Source: Bacteroides faecis MAJ27 (GTDB taxonomy: Bacteria > Bacteroidota > Bacteroidia > Bacteroidales > Bacteroidaceae). From it: DNA of 64,000 nucleotides. Of the stretch, positions 10,201-20,200 are shown one piece after another (position 1 is the first letter of the stretch; every line of letters starts with the position of its first letter). The notes beneath the pieces are model-generated. The model saw nothing but the letters and a program-made list of their open reading frames with translations. It made no database searches and was not told the origin of the DNA. The translations under genes and the position numbers were made by a program. The stretch lies in the NCBI RefSeq assembly GCF_900106755.1, contig NZ_FNNN01000011.1, positions 1 to 64,000 of the forward strand. The letters are read 5' to 3'.

Positions 10201-10536
10201 ACCACTTTCCCTTGGAAGTACAAAGAGCAGAAAGACCGACAGGTGTATTTGCATTTGGGAACAGTTTACAATCTGGCTACAGTTCGTGTGAATGGAATAG
10301 ACTGCGGTACGGTCTGGACAGCTCCCTACCGGGCTGACATTACAGCAGCCTTGAAAAAGGGAACAAATGAGCTTGAAATCGAAGTAACAAACACATGGGC
10401 AAATGCACTGAAAGGGACAGATGAAGGGAAAGCACCCTTTGAAGGCATCTGGACAAATGCGAAATACCGGAAACAGGAGAATACATTACTTCCGGGCGGA
10501 TTGCTTGGTCCACTATATTTGGAACAGAGTAATTAA
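7219..10536 (+). CDS. GH106 family alpha-L-rhamnosidase
   Basis: A 1105-residue exported glycoside hydrolase with a signal peptide of about 25 residues (cleavage near SPANA). The N-terminal catalytic domain has features of Glyco_hydro_106: the opening PWTFWYWMFGAVSKEGI, a (beta/alpha)8-like core, HVDSWECGSQNW near residue 454, and the acidic cluster around IIQAEGFTEVRGTWDEHP near 590-608. A C-terminal jelly-roll domain with DRQVYLHLGTVYNLATVRVNG resembles galactose-binding folds. GH106 enzymes release alpha-L-rhamnose from pectic polymers such as rhamnogalacturonans. It is the first gene of a tight run (15 bp to the next gene) with an esterase, a DUF5703 protein and a GH2 enzyme. The exact linkage cut is not readable. 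Confidence 0.9.
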   Translation: MKSRLKQQIFAFFLLACTAISPANALQTHSLRELFQNPSDEAKPWTFWYWMFGAVSKEGITADLEAMKHAGLGGTYLMPIKGVKEGPQYKGKAQQLTPEWWEMVRFSMEEADRLGLKLGMHICDGFALAGGPWMTPKESMQKVVWSDTIVDGGKIKELYLPQPEAYEGFYEDISLFALPVKEEVADVMPAKITCTNIAKGNHIDAKKTVNMDDAGVIRSSYPCYIQYEYEQPFTCRNIEIILSGNNYQAHRLKVMASDDGTNYRLVKQLVPARQGWQNTDENSTHTIPATTARYFRFYWTPEGSESGSEDMDAAKWKPNLKIKELRLHQEARLDQWEGKAGLVWRVASSTKEEEVGGKDCYTLSQILNLTDQFKNNSKSYFKERTLTATLPKGKWKILRMGHTATGHTNATGGGGKGLECDKFNPVTVRKQFDNWFAQAFVKTNPEVARRVLKYMHVDSWECGSQNWSETFAAEFKKRRGYDLMPYLPLLAGIPMESAERSEKILHDVRTTIAELVVDVFYQVLADCAKEYDCQFSAECVAPTMVSDGLLHYQKVDLPMGEFWLNSPTHDKPNDMLDAISGAHIYGKNIIQAEGFTEVRGTWDEHPAMLKALLDRNYALGINRLFFHVYVHNPWLDRKPGMTLDGIGLFFQRDQTWWNKGAKAFCDYITRCQSLLQYGHPVIDIAVFTGEEIPRRSVLPERLVPSLPGIYGAERVESERIRLANEGQPLRVRPVGVTHSANMADPEKWVNPLCGYAYDSFNKDALLRLAKAENGRMTLPGGASYKVLVLPLPRPMNPEPVLSPEVQKKINESKEAGVLIPSLPYMEDDFSAYGLERDMIVPKDIAWTHRRGELGDIYFIANQQEETRTFTASMRIDRKPECWNPVTGEMNIHPVYQIKGNRTEVTLTLAPNESVFIVYPIEKANESKGKEDILQKVQKSKNSPAKELLDISLDAEEYTVTFVANGQTVTRKALFDWSKEDNERIRYYSGTAIYKTTFPWKYKEQKDRQVYLHLGTVYNLATVRVNGIDCGTVWTAPYRADITAALKKGTNELEIEVTNTWANALKGTDEGKAPFEGIWTNAKYRKQENTLLPGGLLGPLYLEQSN

Positions 10537-10551
10537 TATAACAACATAATA

Positions 10552-12009
10552 ATGAGAAGTTCAAGATTCAAAATAAGCATTCTATTGACCGGTTTTCTGC
10601 TGGCTATATGCTTATCAACACGTGCAGAAGTAAAGTTGCCTGCTATTTTCTCTGACGGTATGGTAATGCAACAAAAGACAAACGCTAACCTTTGGGGAAC
10701 AGCCACTCCCAACAAGAATGTAACAATAACTACCAGCTGGGACGGAAAGCAATATGTAGCAACAGCAGACAAGAACGGAGCATGGAAGCTGGCAGTCCCC
10801 ACTCCCGAGGCAGGGGGCCCTTATACTGTAACCTTTGACGATGGAAGTCTCAAAACACTAAATAATATTCTGATAGGCGAATTATGGCTATGCTCCGGTC
10901 AGAGCAATATGGAAATGCCGATGAAAGGTTTTAAAAACCAACCTGTAGAGAATGCCAACATGGATATTCTTCACAGCAAAAATAGTAATATCCGCCTGTT
11001 TACAGTAAAACGTACTTCCACCATGATTCCTCAAAATGATGTAGTCGGTTCATGGAAAGAAGCAACTCCTGTCAGTGTCCGTGATTTTAGTGCGACAGCC
11101 TATTATTTCGGAAGATTAATCAATGAAATTTTAGAAGTCCCGGTAGGGCTGGTAGTAGCAGCTTGGGGTGGTTCTGCCTGCGAAGCATGGATGACTGCCG
11201 ATTGGTTGAAAGCGTTCCCGGATGCAAAGATACCTCAATCGGAAGCAGATATAAAATCCAAAAACCGTACTCCGACTGTGTTATATAATGGCATGTTGCA
11301 TCCACTGATCGGTATGACAATGAAAGGAGTGGTCTGGTATCAGGGAGAAGATAACTGGAATCGTGCCCATACCTATTCGGATATGTTTACTACATTGATT
11401 AACGGTTGGCGTGCCGAATGGAAACAAGGCGATTTTCCTTTCTACTACTGTCAGATAGCTCCATATGACTATAGTATCATCACGGAAAAAGGCAAAGAAG
11501 TGATAAATTCAGCCTATCTGCGTGAAGCGCAGGCGCAAGTGGAACATCGTGTATCTAACAGCGGCATGGCTGTACTGCTGGATGCAGGAATGGAGAAAGG
11601 GATTCATCCCGCAAAGAAACAGATTGCCGGAGAACGTCTGGCACTTCTTGCACTGACAAAGACATATGGTGTGGAAGGGGTGAACGGAGAAAGTCCTTAT
11701 TATAAAAGTATTGAAATCAAAAACGATACCATAGTCGTTAGTTTCGAACGTGCAAATATGTGGATCAGTGGCAAGAACTGCTTTGAATCGAAAAACTTCC
11801 GGATAGCAGGCGAAGATAAAATATTCTATCCGGCTAAAGCATGGATTGAACGCAGCAAGATACTTGTAAAAAGTGATAAAGTCCCGCATCCGGTAGCTGT
11901 CCGTTATGGATTCGAGAATTATGTGGAAGGAGATGTATATTGTGACGGTCTGCCGTTAGGGTCTTTTCGTTCAGACGATTGGTACATTCCCGAATATAAA
12001 AAAGATTAG
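10552..12009 (+). CDS. SGNH-type sialate-O-acetylesterase-like enzyme
   Basis: A 485-residue exported esterase (signal peptide about 1-25, ending STRA). The SGNH hydrolase motifs are clear: block I LCSGQSNMEMP with nucleophile S118, a middle block VWYQGEDNW, and a catalytic histidine in GIHPAKKQ. An N-terminal beta domain (about 27-105) precedes the catalytic core, as in SASA-family proteins (PF03629). Annotated 9-O-acetylesterases of this type in gut Bacteroides often act on acetylated plant glycans, and the setting beside GH106 suggests removal of O-acetyl groups from pectin-derived oligosaccharides rather than from sialic acid (inference). It is 27 bp before the DUF5703 gene. Confidence 0.88.
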   Translation: MRSSRFKISILLTGFLLAICLSTRAEVKLPAIFSDGMVMQQKTNANLWGTATPNKNVTITTSWDGKQYVATADKNGAWKLAVPTPEAGGPYTVTFDDGSLKTLNNILIGELWLCSGQSNMEMPMKGFKNQPVENANMDILHSKNSNIRLFTVKRTSTMIPQNDVVGSWKEATPVSVRDFSATAYYFGRLINEILEVPVGLVVAAWGGSACEAWMTADWLKAFPDAKIPQSEADIKSKNRTPTVLYNGMLHPLIGMTMKGVVWYQGEDNWNRAHTYSDMFTTLINGWRAEWKQGDFPFYYCQIAPYDYSIITEKGKEVINSAYLREAQAQVEHRVSNSGMAVLLDAGMEKGIHPAKKQIAGERLALLALTKTYGVEGVNGESPYYKSIEIKNDTIVVSFERANMWISGKNCFESKNFRIAGEDKIFYPAKAWIERSKILVKSDKVPHPVAVRYGFENYVEGDVYCDGLPLGSFRSDDWYIPEYKKD

Positions 12010-12036
12010 CTATGAGCTGAATTTGACGAATAGAAT

Positions 12037-14388
12037 ATGAATCGATTTTATCTGATTATAATAATGGTATTTGTTGGCGTGTCGGCTTTTTGTAGCCAGC
12101 ATGCCAATGTCGTTTGGAACACTCCTAGTCGAAATTCCTCCGAATCTATGCCTTGCGGTGGCGGTGATATCGGCATGAATATATGGGTGGAAGAAGGTGA
12201 TCTGCTGTTTTATGTAAGCCGTAGCGGTACATTCGACGAAAACAACTGCCAACTGAAACAAGGACGTTTTCGGATTCGTCTATCTCCCAATCCTTTGAAA
12301 GATGCAAAAGATTTCCGTCAGGAGCTAAAACTAAAAGATGGGTACGTAGAAGTATCAGCAGGAGGTACACGGATACAGTTGTGGGCAGATATTTTTCATC
12401 CGGTAGTTCATGTGGAAATAACCAATGCACAACCTTTGCAAACAAAACTCTCTTATGAGAACTGGCGATATAAGGAACGAATGATCAGAAAAGGAGAGGG
12501 GCAACAATGCTCTTACAAATGGGCACCTCCGAAAGGAACTGTTACCAACGCCGACTTTGTTTCTTTATCTTCCAAAAAGGAATTACCCGGAATGACGGAA
12601 GAGAGAAACTTGCTTCTATTCTATCACCGGAATCCCGAACAAACCGTTTTTGACATTGCTGTGGCCCAACAAGGAATGGAAAATGTGGAATCTCAAATGA
12701 TGAATCCTTTAAAGGACCTAACTTTCGGTGGTTATCTTTTTGGAAATAATTTGGAATTTACGGATACAACAGACAGTATCTATGCCGGTACAGATTACCG
12801 TGCTTGGAACTTCCACTCTTCAAAGGCTTCTCGGAAAGAACAATTTTGCATCGTTCTGCACACAGACCAGACGGAAACGGTCGATCAATGGGAACAAGGC
12901 TTAAAAACTACTTTGCAAAGGATTGCCCCACAGGGAAAGATATCATCAAAAATTGTATCACAAGACAAAAAGCAGACCCGCGCATGGTGGAACTCCTTCT
13001 GGCAACGCAGCTTTATTGAAGCAATCGGAGAAGCAGAAAATAAGGATGGCAACGATGTAGAAGGAATCACCCGAAACTACACTCTTTTCCGCTATATGCT
13101 GGGCTGCAATGCCTACGGCAGTGTCCCTACCAAGTTCAACGGTGGATTATTCACCTTCGATCCTTGCCATATAGACGATAAACAGGCATTCACCCCTGAT
13201 TACCGGAAATGGGGAGGAGGTACGATGACAGCACAGAATCAGCGACTTGTATACTGGCCGATGTTAAAAAGCGGAGACTTCGATATGATGCCCTCCCAAT
13301 TCAATTTTTACAACCGGATACTAAAAAATGCAGAACTTCGTAGCCAAGTGTATTGGCAGCATGACGGAGCATGTTTCTGCGAACAAATAGAAAACTTTGG
13401 CTTGCCCAATCCTGCGGAGTATGGCTTCAAACGTCCGGAATGGTTTGACAAGGGATTGGAATATAATGCTTGGTTAGAGTATGAGTGGGATACCATACTT
13501 GAATTTTGCCAAATGATACTGGAAACCAAAAATTATGCAAATGCAGACATTACCCCGTATTTACCCTTAATTGAAAGTTCGCTGACATTTTTCGATGAAC
13601 ATTATCGGCAGCTTGCTTCCCGTCGAGGACGGAAAGCGTTGGACGGCAACGGACATCTGATCCTGTTTCCGGGTTCTGCCTGCGAAACGTATAAGATGAC
13701 CAACAATGCCAGCAGTACAATCGCCGCTTTGCGGACCGTACTGGAAAACTATGGAAAGAAAAATGAAATGCTGAAAACAATTCCTCCAATTCCATTGCGA
13801 TACATAGAGGTCAAGGATTCCTTGAATCCCACAGCACCTCCCGAACTGAAACAAACGATTTCTCCTGCTGTAAGCTGGGAACGAATCAACAACATAGAGA
13901 CTCCGCAACTGTATCCCGTATTTCCCTGGCGCATTTATGGAGTAGGAAAAGAGAATCTGGAATTAGCCCGCAATACTTATTTCTATGATCCGGAGGCTAT
14001 TAACTTTCGCTCTCATATCGGATGGAAACAAGATAATATTTGGGCAGCCTGTCTGGGATTGACCGAAGAAGCCAAAAGGCTATCTCTCGCCAAACTCTCA
14101 AACGGGCCACATCGCTTTCCTGCCTTTTGGGGACCGGGATATGACTGGACACCCGATCACAACTGGGGAGGTAGCGGTATGATAGGACTTCAAGAAATGC
14201 TATTACAGACTAACGGTAATCAAATACTCCTTTTCCCCGCATGGCCCAAAGAATGGGATATACATTTCAAACTTTATGCACCGGGTGAAACGACAGTAGA
14301 AGCAACCTTAAAGGATGGAAAAGTGACAGAACTGAAAGTATCACCGGAAAGTAGAAAGAAAGATATCATTATAATGATTGAGAAATAG
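12037..14388 (+). CDS. DUF5703 protein, putative glycosidase
   Basis: A 783-residue exported protein with a signal peptide of about 20 residues. The N-terminal motif WNTPSRNSSESMPCGGGDIG followed by a beta-sandwich matches DUF5703; the rest looks like an (alpha/alpha)6 barrel of the GH65/GH95 type, with GGLFTFDP, QNQRLVYWPMLKSGDFD and late GGSGMIGLQEMLLQ sections resembling GH95-like enzymes. No activity can be assigned from sequence alone. Position inside the GH106/esterase/GH2 run suggests removal of a side-chain sugar from the same glycan. Acidic residues in EYEWDTILEFCQMI and the histidine/acid cluster at YDWTPDHNWGG are candidates for catalysis (inference). Confidence 0.75.
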   Translation: MNRFYLIIIMVFVGVSAFCSQHANVVWNTPSRNSSESMPCGGGDIGMNIWVEEGDLLFYVSRSGTFDENNCQLKQGRFRIRLSPNPLKDAKDFRQELKLKDGYVEVSAGGTRIQLWADIFHPVVHVEITNAQPLQTKLSYENWRYKERMIRKGEGQQCSYKWAPPKGTVTNADFVSLSSKKELPGMTEERNLLLFYHRNPEQTVFDIAVAQQGMENVESQMMNPLKDLTFGGYLFGNNLEFTDTTDSIYAGTDYRAWNFHSSKASRKEQFCIVLHTDQTETVDQWEQGLKTTLQRIAPQGKISSKIVSQDKKQTRAWWNSFWQRSFIEAIGEAENKDGNDVEGITRNYTLFRYMLGCNAYGSVPTKFNGGLFTFDPCHIDDKQAFTPDYRKWGGGTMTAQNQRLVYWPMLKSGDFDMMPSQFNFYNRILKNAELRSQVYWQHDGACFCEQIENFGLPNPAEYGFKRPEWFDKGLEYNAWLEYEWDTILEFCQMILETKNYANADITPYLPLIESSLTFFDEHYRQLASRRGRKALDGNGHLILFPGSACETYKMTNNASSTIAALRTVLENYGKKNEMLKTIPPIPLRYIEVKDSLNPTAPPELKQTISPAVSWERINNIETPQLYPVFPWRIYGVGKENLELARNTYFYDPEAINFRSHIGWKQDNIWAACLGLTEEAKRLSLAKLSNGPHRFPAFWGPGYDWTPDHNWGGSGMIGLQEMLLQTNGNQILLFPAWPKEWDIHFKLYAPGETTVEATLKDGKVTELKVSPESRKKDIIIMIEK

Positions 14389-14476
14389 AAAAAACAGGGC
14401 TGCGATTTCCAGAATATGATTACGCGAAGTAAAACCGTGAAATCTGTGCCTTTAAACATAGATAAACAATTAAATT

Positions 14477-17131
14477 ATGAATAAAAAACTGTTTCCAATT
14501 TTATCAGCTTTTCTGTTGCTATTCTCACTGATAGAGAAAGGACAGGCAACAGAAACCTACCGTCCCGAAACATCGGTTGCCGGATTCATCCAGCTTCCCG
14601 GTAGCGGGCGACAAGTGTATAATTTCAATCCGGGATGGAGATTTTTCAAAGGAGACATTCATGGCGCGGAATCCGTCGACTTTGACGACCGTTCGTGGAC
14701 GATTGTTTCCACTCCTCATACGGTAGAGTTGATGCCTGCCGAAGCTAGCGGATGCCGCAATTATCAAGGCCCCGCCTGGTATCGCAAACATTTCGTACTC
14801 CCTGCAGAAACCAAAGGTAAACGGGTACTGATCCATTTTGAGGCAGCTATGGGAAAACAAGTTCTTTACCTGAATGGAAAGCGTATTCAAGAGCATGTTG
14901 GTGGTTATCTCCCTTTTACTTTGGATCTGACAACCAATGGTATACAAGCAGGAGATTCTTGTCTGCTTGCCATTTTCGTCGACAATAGCAATGACAAATC
15001 CTTTCCTCCCGGTAAACCCCAATACACCTTGGATTTCGCCTATCATGGCGGCATCTACCGTGATGTGTGGATGATAGCCAAATCGCCAGTATCCATTACC
15101 GATCCACTTGACTCCCAAACCGTTGCAGGAGGCGGAGTATTTGTTCATTTCGACAAGATCAGCGAAAAGAGTGCACAAGTCTACGTAAATACAGAATTGC
15201 AAAATGATAATCAACATACCGAAACCGTTACTGTAGAAACAACCCTGACAGATGCTGATGGAAAGGTAATTAAACGAACTTCCGGCAAACTTTCTCTGAA
15301 ATCGGGAGAAAAGAAAATAATCCGGCAACAGATAGAGGTAAAAAGCCCTAAGCTTTGGTCACCGGATGCACCTTATTTATATAAAGTCCAGTCGCGCATT
15401 AAAAAGGGCAATCAGTCTATTGATGGAGGCATTACACGTATCGGTATCCGTTTGGCGGAATTTCGTGGCAAAGATGGTTTTTGGCTGAACGGAAAACCTT
15501 TCGTTCAGCTGGTAGGAGCCAACCGCCATCAGGACTTCGCTTATGTAGGCAATGCTCTGCCTAATTCTCAGCAATGGCGGGATGCTAAACGTCTGCGAGA
15601 TGCCGGTTGCACTATTATTCGGGTGGCACACTACCCCCAAGATCCTTCCTTTATGGATGCCTGCGATGAGCTCGGAATGTTCGTTATCGTAGCTACTCCG
15701 GGATGGCAATACTGGAACAAGGATGTGAAATTCGGAGAATTGGTTCATCAAAATACCCGCGAAATGATCCGTCGTGACCGTAATCACCCGTCTGTCTTGA
15801 TGTGGGAACCTATTCTGAATGAAACCCGCTATCCACTCGATTTTGCCTTGAAAGCGCTCGAAATAACCAAAGAAGAATTTCCTTATCCGGGACGTCCCGT
15901 GGCTGCTGCCGATGTACATTCAGCTGGTGTGAAGGAGCATTACGATGTCGTTTACGGTTGGACGGGAGACGATGAAAAGGCAGATAAACCGGAACAATGT
16001 ATCTTTACCCGTGAATTTGGAGAAAATGTGGACGATTGGTACGCCCATAACAACAATAACCGTGCAAGCCGTAGTTGGGGCGAACGTCCGCTGCTGATAC
16101 AGGCACTTTCCCTAGCTAAAAGTTATGATGAGATGTACCGTACTACCGGCCAGTTTATCGGTGGTACACAATGGCATCCGTTCGATCATCAGCGTGGCTA
16201 TCATCCTGATCCTTATTGGGGAGGGATATACGATGCCTTCCGCCAAAAGAAATATGCTTACGAAATGTTCCGTAGCCAATCACCCGCCAGCCTTCGGCAT
16301 CCGTTGGCAGAATGTGGTCCAATGGTATTCATCGCTCACGAAATGTCACAGTTTTCTGACAAAGATGTAGTGATATTCAGCAACTGCGACTCGATCCGTC
16401 TTTCTATTTATGACGGAACAAAATCATGGACCCAACCTGTAGTACATGCCAAAGGGCATATGCCGAATGCTCCTGTTGTCTTTGAAAATGTATGGGATTT
16501 CTGGGAAGCACGCGGATATAGCTATACACAAAAGAACTGGCAGAAAGTTAATATGGTTGCCGAAGGTATCATTAACGGTAAAGTAGTATGCACACAAAAG
16601 AAAATGCCTTCCCGCCGGTCTACCAAACTTCGCCTCTATGCGGATACTCAAAAAGTTAATCTAGTAGCAGACGGTTCGGATTTCATTGTGATAGTTGCCG
16701 AAGTAACGGATGATAGTGGCAACGTACGTCGTCTGGCAAAAGAAAATATCGTATTCACGGTAGAAGGTGAAGGGCAAATCATTGGCGACGCTACGATTGG
16801 TGCCAATCCCCGTGCCATAGAATTTGGTTCAGCTCCTCTGTTGGTTCGCTCTACACGAAAAGCCGGGAAGATTAAAGTAAAAGCTCATGTACAATTTGAA
16901 GGAACACAGGCTCCGACTGCTGCTGAACTGGAATTTGAAAGCGTTCCTGCAGAACTTCCTTTTTGCTACGATGAAAAATACTGTACCAGTCAGGAAACAT
17001 CTTCATCAACTCCGAAAACCGGTTTATCCAAAGATACAACCAAAGGTAAGGTACAACTGACAGAGGAAGAACGGCAGAGAGTGCTGGATGAAGTGGAGCG
17101 GCAACAGACTGAATTTGGAATAGAAAAATAA
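14477..17131 (+). CDS. GH2 family glycoside hydrolase (beta-galactosidase-like)
   Basis: An 884-residue exported GH2 enzyme. A signal peptide (about 1-24) is followed by a sugar-binding jelly roll (about 35-200), an immunoglobulin-like domain (about 210-320), and a TIM barrel (about 330-600) with acid/base E449 in ILNE and nucleophile E513 in FTREFGE. Further beta domains follow, and the tail (850-884) is rich in K, E and Q. Family members include beta-galactosidases, glucuronidases and arabinosidases; which applies here cannot be settled. It is the last gene of the run that starts with GH106, 88 bp after the DUF5703 gene, with a hairpin after its stop. Confidence 0.88.
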   Translation: MNKKLFPILSAFLLLFSLIEKGQATETYRPETSVAGFIQLPGSGRQVYNFNPGWRFFKGDIHGAESVDFDDRSWTIVSTPHTVELMPAEASGCRNYQGPAWYRKHFVLPAETKGKRVLIHFEAAMGKQVLYLNGKRIQEHVGGYLPFTLDLTTNGIQAGDSCLLAIFVDNSNDKSFPPGKPQYTLDFAYHGGIYRDVWMIAKSPVSITDPLDSQTVAGGGVFVHFDKISEKSAQVYVNTELQNDNQHTETVTVETTLTDADGKVIKRTSGKLSLKSGEKKIIRQQIEVKSPKLWSPDAPYLYKVQSRIKKGNQSIDGGITRIGIRLAEFRGKDGFWLNGKPFVQLVGANRHQDFAYVGNALPNSQQWRDAKRLRDAGCTIIRVAHYPQDPSFMDACDELGMFVIVATPGWQYWNKDVKFGELVHQNTREMIRRDRNHPSVLMWEPILNETRYPLDFALKALEITKEEFPYPGRPVAAADVHSAGVKEHYDVVYGWTGDDEKADKPEQCIFTREFGENVDDWYAHNNNNRASRSWGERPLLIQALSLAKSYDEMYRTTGQFIGGTQWHPFDHQRGYHPDPYWGGIYDAFRQKKYAYEMFRSQSPASLRHPLAECGPMVFIAHEMSQFSDKDVVIFSNCDSIRLSIYDGTKSWTQPVVHAKGHMPNAPVVFENVWDFWEARGYSYTQKNWQKVNMVAEGIINGKVVCTQKKMPSRRSTKLRLYADTQKVNLVADGSDFIVIVAEVTDDSGNVRRLAKENIVFTVEGEGQIIGDATIGANPRAIEFGSAPLLVRSTRKAGKIKVKAHVQFEGTQAPTAAELEFESVPAELPFCYDEKYCTSQETSSSTPKTGLSKDTTKGKVQLTEEERQRVLDEVERQQTEFGIEK

Positions 17132-17167
17132 GTCTGTTCAAGAACCTCCGGTCGTCTTGAATGACAG

Positions 17168-17209
17168 AGATTAGCTATTAACCAAGTTAGATTAGTTAAT
17201 AGCTAATCT
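17168..17209 (+). terminator. Hairpin after the GH2 gene
   Basis: A perfect 15-bp inverted repeat (17168-17182 and 17195-17209, 12-nt loop) separates the enzyme run from the HTCS promoter. It lacks a strong U-tract, so termination is likely but not certain. Confidence 0.55.
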
Positions 17210-17226
17210 AGTTTATTACCTGCTTA

Positions 17227-17257
17227 TTTGAATTTTATTCGAAAAATAGTATCTTTG
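17227..17257 (+). promoter_or_regulatory. Consensus Bacteroides promoter of the HTCS gene
   Basis: TTTG (17227-17230), 19 bp, then TATCTTTG (17250-17257) is an exact match to the -33/-7 consensus of the Bacteroides primary sigma factor. It puts transcription start near 17264 and rules out translation starts upstream, fixing the HTCS start at 17291. Confidence 0.8.
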
Positions 17258-17290
17258 ATGCAAGATCCATTTCCACTAATACGATATACA

Positions 17291-20200
17291 ATGAAGAGAC
17301 ACTTCTTTTTGATATTTCTTTTTCTCTTGATTACGAGAATCTGTGCTTCTGCCTACCCTAACATGATTGTAGAACATTATACAGCCGAACGAGGCTTACC
17401 CAATAATATCGTCAATTGTACATTAAAAGGGCAAGATGGATTTGTATGGTTCGGCACTTGGTACGGATTATGCAGTTTCGATGGTACCAAATTCCGTTCC
17501 TATGATAATCATGACGGATTCTATTCCGCAGATATTCCTCCCCGTAAAATTCAACGTATTGTAGAAGACAGGAATGGATTCTTGTGGATCAAGACTATTG
17601 ACCGCAAACTCTATTTGTTTGATAAGAAACATGAGAGTTTTCATGCAGTGTATGATGACGTAAAAGAATATTCTGAAAACATCCAGATTATCAAAATTCA
17701 GACAACAGAAGACGGAGACGTGTTGCTGCTGACCAAAGATAAGAGCCTGTTGCGTGCAAATACAGATTCAAACGGTAAAATCACCATGAAGCAACTGCAC
17801 GATTCGCGTCCCAATGTCAACGTCTACGATTTACGTCTAAAGCATAATGTATTTTGCGAAACAGCCGAGTTTATCAATTGGATCGGTATGGATTATCAGA
17901 TTCTTTCACTGCGGAAAGGCGAAGCTCTGAAAGATAAACCTGTCGACTTTATTCAAAAAAAAGTATCTGCCAACCCGGATCAGTTCACTTGTGCTTCGTA
18001 CAATTCCAAATTTCTGTGGCTGGGAGATAAGAACGGGCATATTTATAGTGTCGATCCACAAAATGGAGTCGTCAACCGCTACGAAATACCGGATATCAAA
18101 CAGTCGATTTCCAATATATTGGTCACAGAATCGGGATTAATGTATATTACTACTGTAGACGGTGCATACGAGTACAACATCGGTTACAAACAGTTGACGA
18201 AACTTCCATTCTCCATTGCAGGAAAAAAAGTAGGGATGATATTCAATGACAAGTATGATAAAATATGGTTTCAGGAAGGCAATCAGGCTTTGACATATTA
18301 TGATCCTTTGAACAAAAGTAATCACCGTTTTGCTTTCCCTAACCAGAATGCTATCGGTAACTTTGAAAAACAGGATGCCGGTGAACAAGGTATGTTCTTC
18401 CTCACTCCCGGAGGAGAAATCCTGCTCTTTGACAGAGAGAAACTAGAAATGATCCGCATTAATCAATTGAAACCTTTTTCCGACGATCTTCCCGATCAGC
18501 TTTTCTTCCATCTATTGTTGGATAAGGATGGGATTCTTTGGTTAGCTTCTACAAGTAGCGGAGTGTATAAAGTCAATTTTCCCAAAAAGCAATTCCAGTT
18601 ACTGACAGAAGTTTCTCCTGTTCCCGTTGGCACAGAAAAAGCGACTTCATGGAATCAGGGAATACGTGCGCTTTATCAGGCTAAGAATGGGGATATCTGG
18701 GTGGGTACTCGTTGGCAGGCACTGTACCGCTTGGATAGCAATGGACAGATAAAACAGGTTTTTACTGATAAGAACTATCTGGTAGGTGCCGTGTATCATA
18801 TTATGGAGGATAAAGGAGGGAACCTGTGGTTTTCTACCAAAGGAAACGGGCTTGTCAAAGCCGAACCGGATATGAACTCGCCGCACGGTCTGCGCTTTAC
18901 CCGCTATAAAAATGATCCTAAGAATCCGAATTCTATCAGTAACAATGATGTGTATTTCACTTATCAGGATAGTCAGGAACGTATCTGGGTCGGTTTGTTG
19001 GGCGGAGGTCTGAATCTGATTTCCAAAGAAAACGGAGCGATTGTTTTCAAGCATAAATACAATGGACTGAAACAATATCCCGCTTATGGTCTGTACATGG
19101 AAGTCCGCACGATGACGGAAGGTGAAGACGGGCGTATTTGGGTAGGAACGATGGATGGTCTGATGTCCTTTGACGGACACTTTACAACTCCCGAAGAAAT
19201 TCAGTTTGAAACCTTTCGGCAAGTTAGCGACCGTTCCAATGTAGCTGACAATGATATTTATGTATTATACAAAGACTCTGACTCACAAATTTGGGTGAGC
19301 GTGTTCGGAGGCGGTTTGAATAAGCTGGTCCGTTATGATAAAGAGAAACATGAGCCGATCTTCAAATCTTATGGCATGCGTGAAGGGATGAATAATGACG
19401 TAGTCAAATCCATCGTTGAAGATAAAAACGGGAATTTATGGTTTACTACCGAGATCGGTTTGTCTTGCTTTAATAAAGCAACAGAGCAGTTCCGTAACTA
19501 CGACAAATACGACGGTTTCCTGAATGTTGAGTTAGAAGAAGGCAGTGCGTTGCGTGCATTGAATGGAGATTTGTGGCTTGGTTCACGACAGGGAATTTTG
19601 ACATTCTCTCCTGATAAACTGGAAACACAACATACCAACTATGATACGCGTATTGTAGACTTTAAAGTATCCAACCGCGATCTGCGTAGTTTGAATGACT
19701 GCCCGATTCAAGAATCTATCACATACACCGATGCGCTTCAATTGAAGTACAATCAGTCTATGTTCACGATAGAATTTGCCGCATTAAATTTCTATAACCA
19801 AAATCGGGTATCTTATCGCTACATACTCGAAGGATACGAGAAAGAATGGCATTATAACGGCAAAAACCGCATTGCCTCTTATACAAATGTACCTCCCGGA
19901 GATTATGTGTTCCGTGTTGAAACGATGGATGAAGCAAATCCTGAACTCGTTTCTACGTGCACGCTGGCAATCACCATTCTCCCACCATGGTGGCTGAGTT
20001 GGTGGGCAACTCTTATCTATGTCATTTTGGGTATTGCCGCACTCTATTTCGGTTTGCGACTGGCTTTCTTCATGATTAAGATGAAGAATGACATTTATAT
20101 TGAGCAGAGAGTCTCGGAAGTGAAAATTAAGTTCTTTACTAATATCTCTCACGAGCTTCGTACTCCTTTGACACTGATAAAAGGCCCGATACAAGAATTG

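Noticed and set aside
14525..15328. 267-codon antisense frame inside the GH2 gene
   Set aside because: It is opposite the sugar-binding domain of GH2 and shows no protein family features.
17228..17290. Upstream translation start for the HTCS gene
   Set aside because: The frame is open, but it overlaps a consensus TTTG-N19-TATCTTTG promoter and would remove the signal peptide at the N-terminus.
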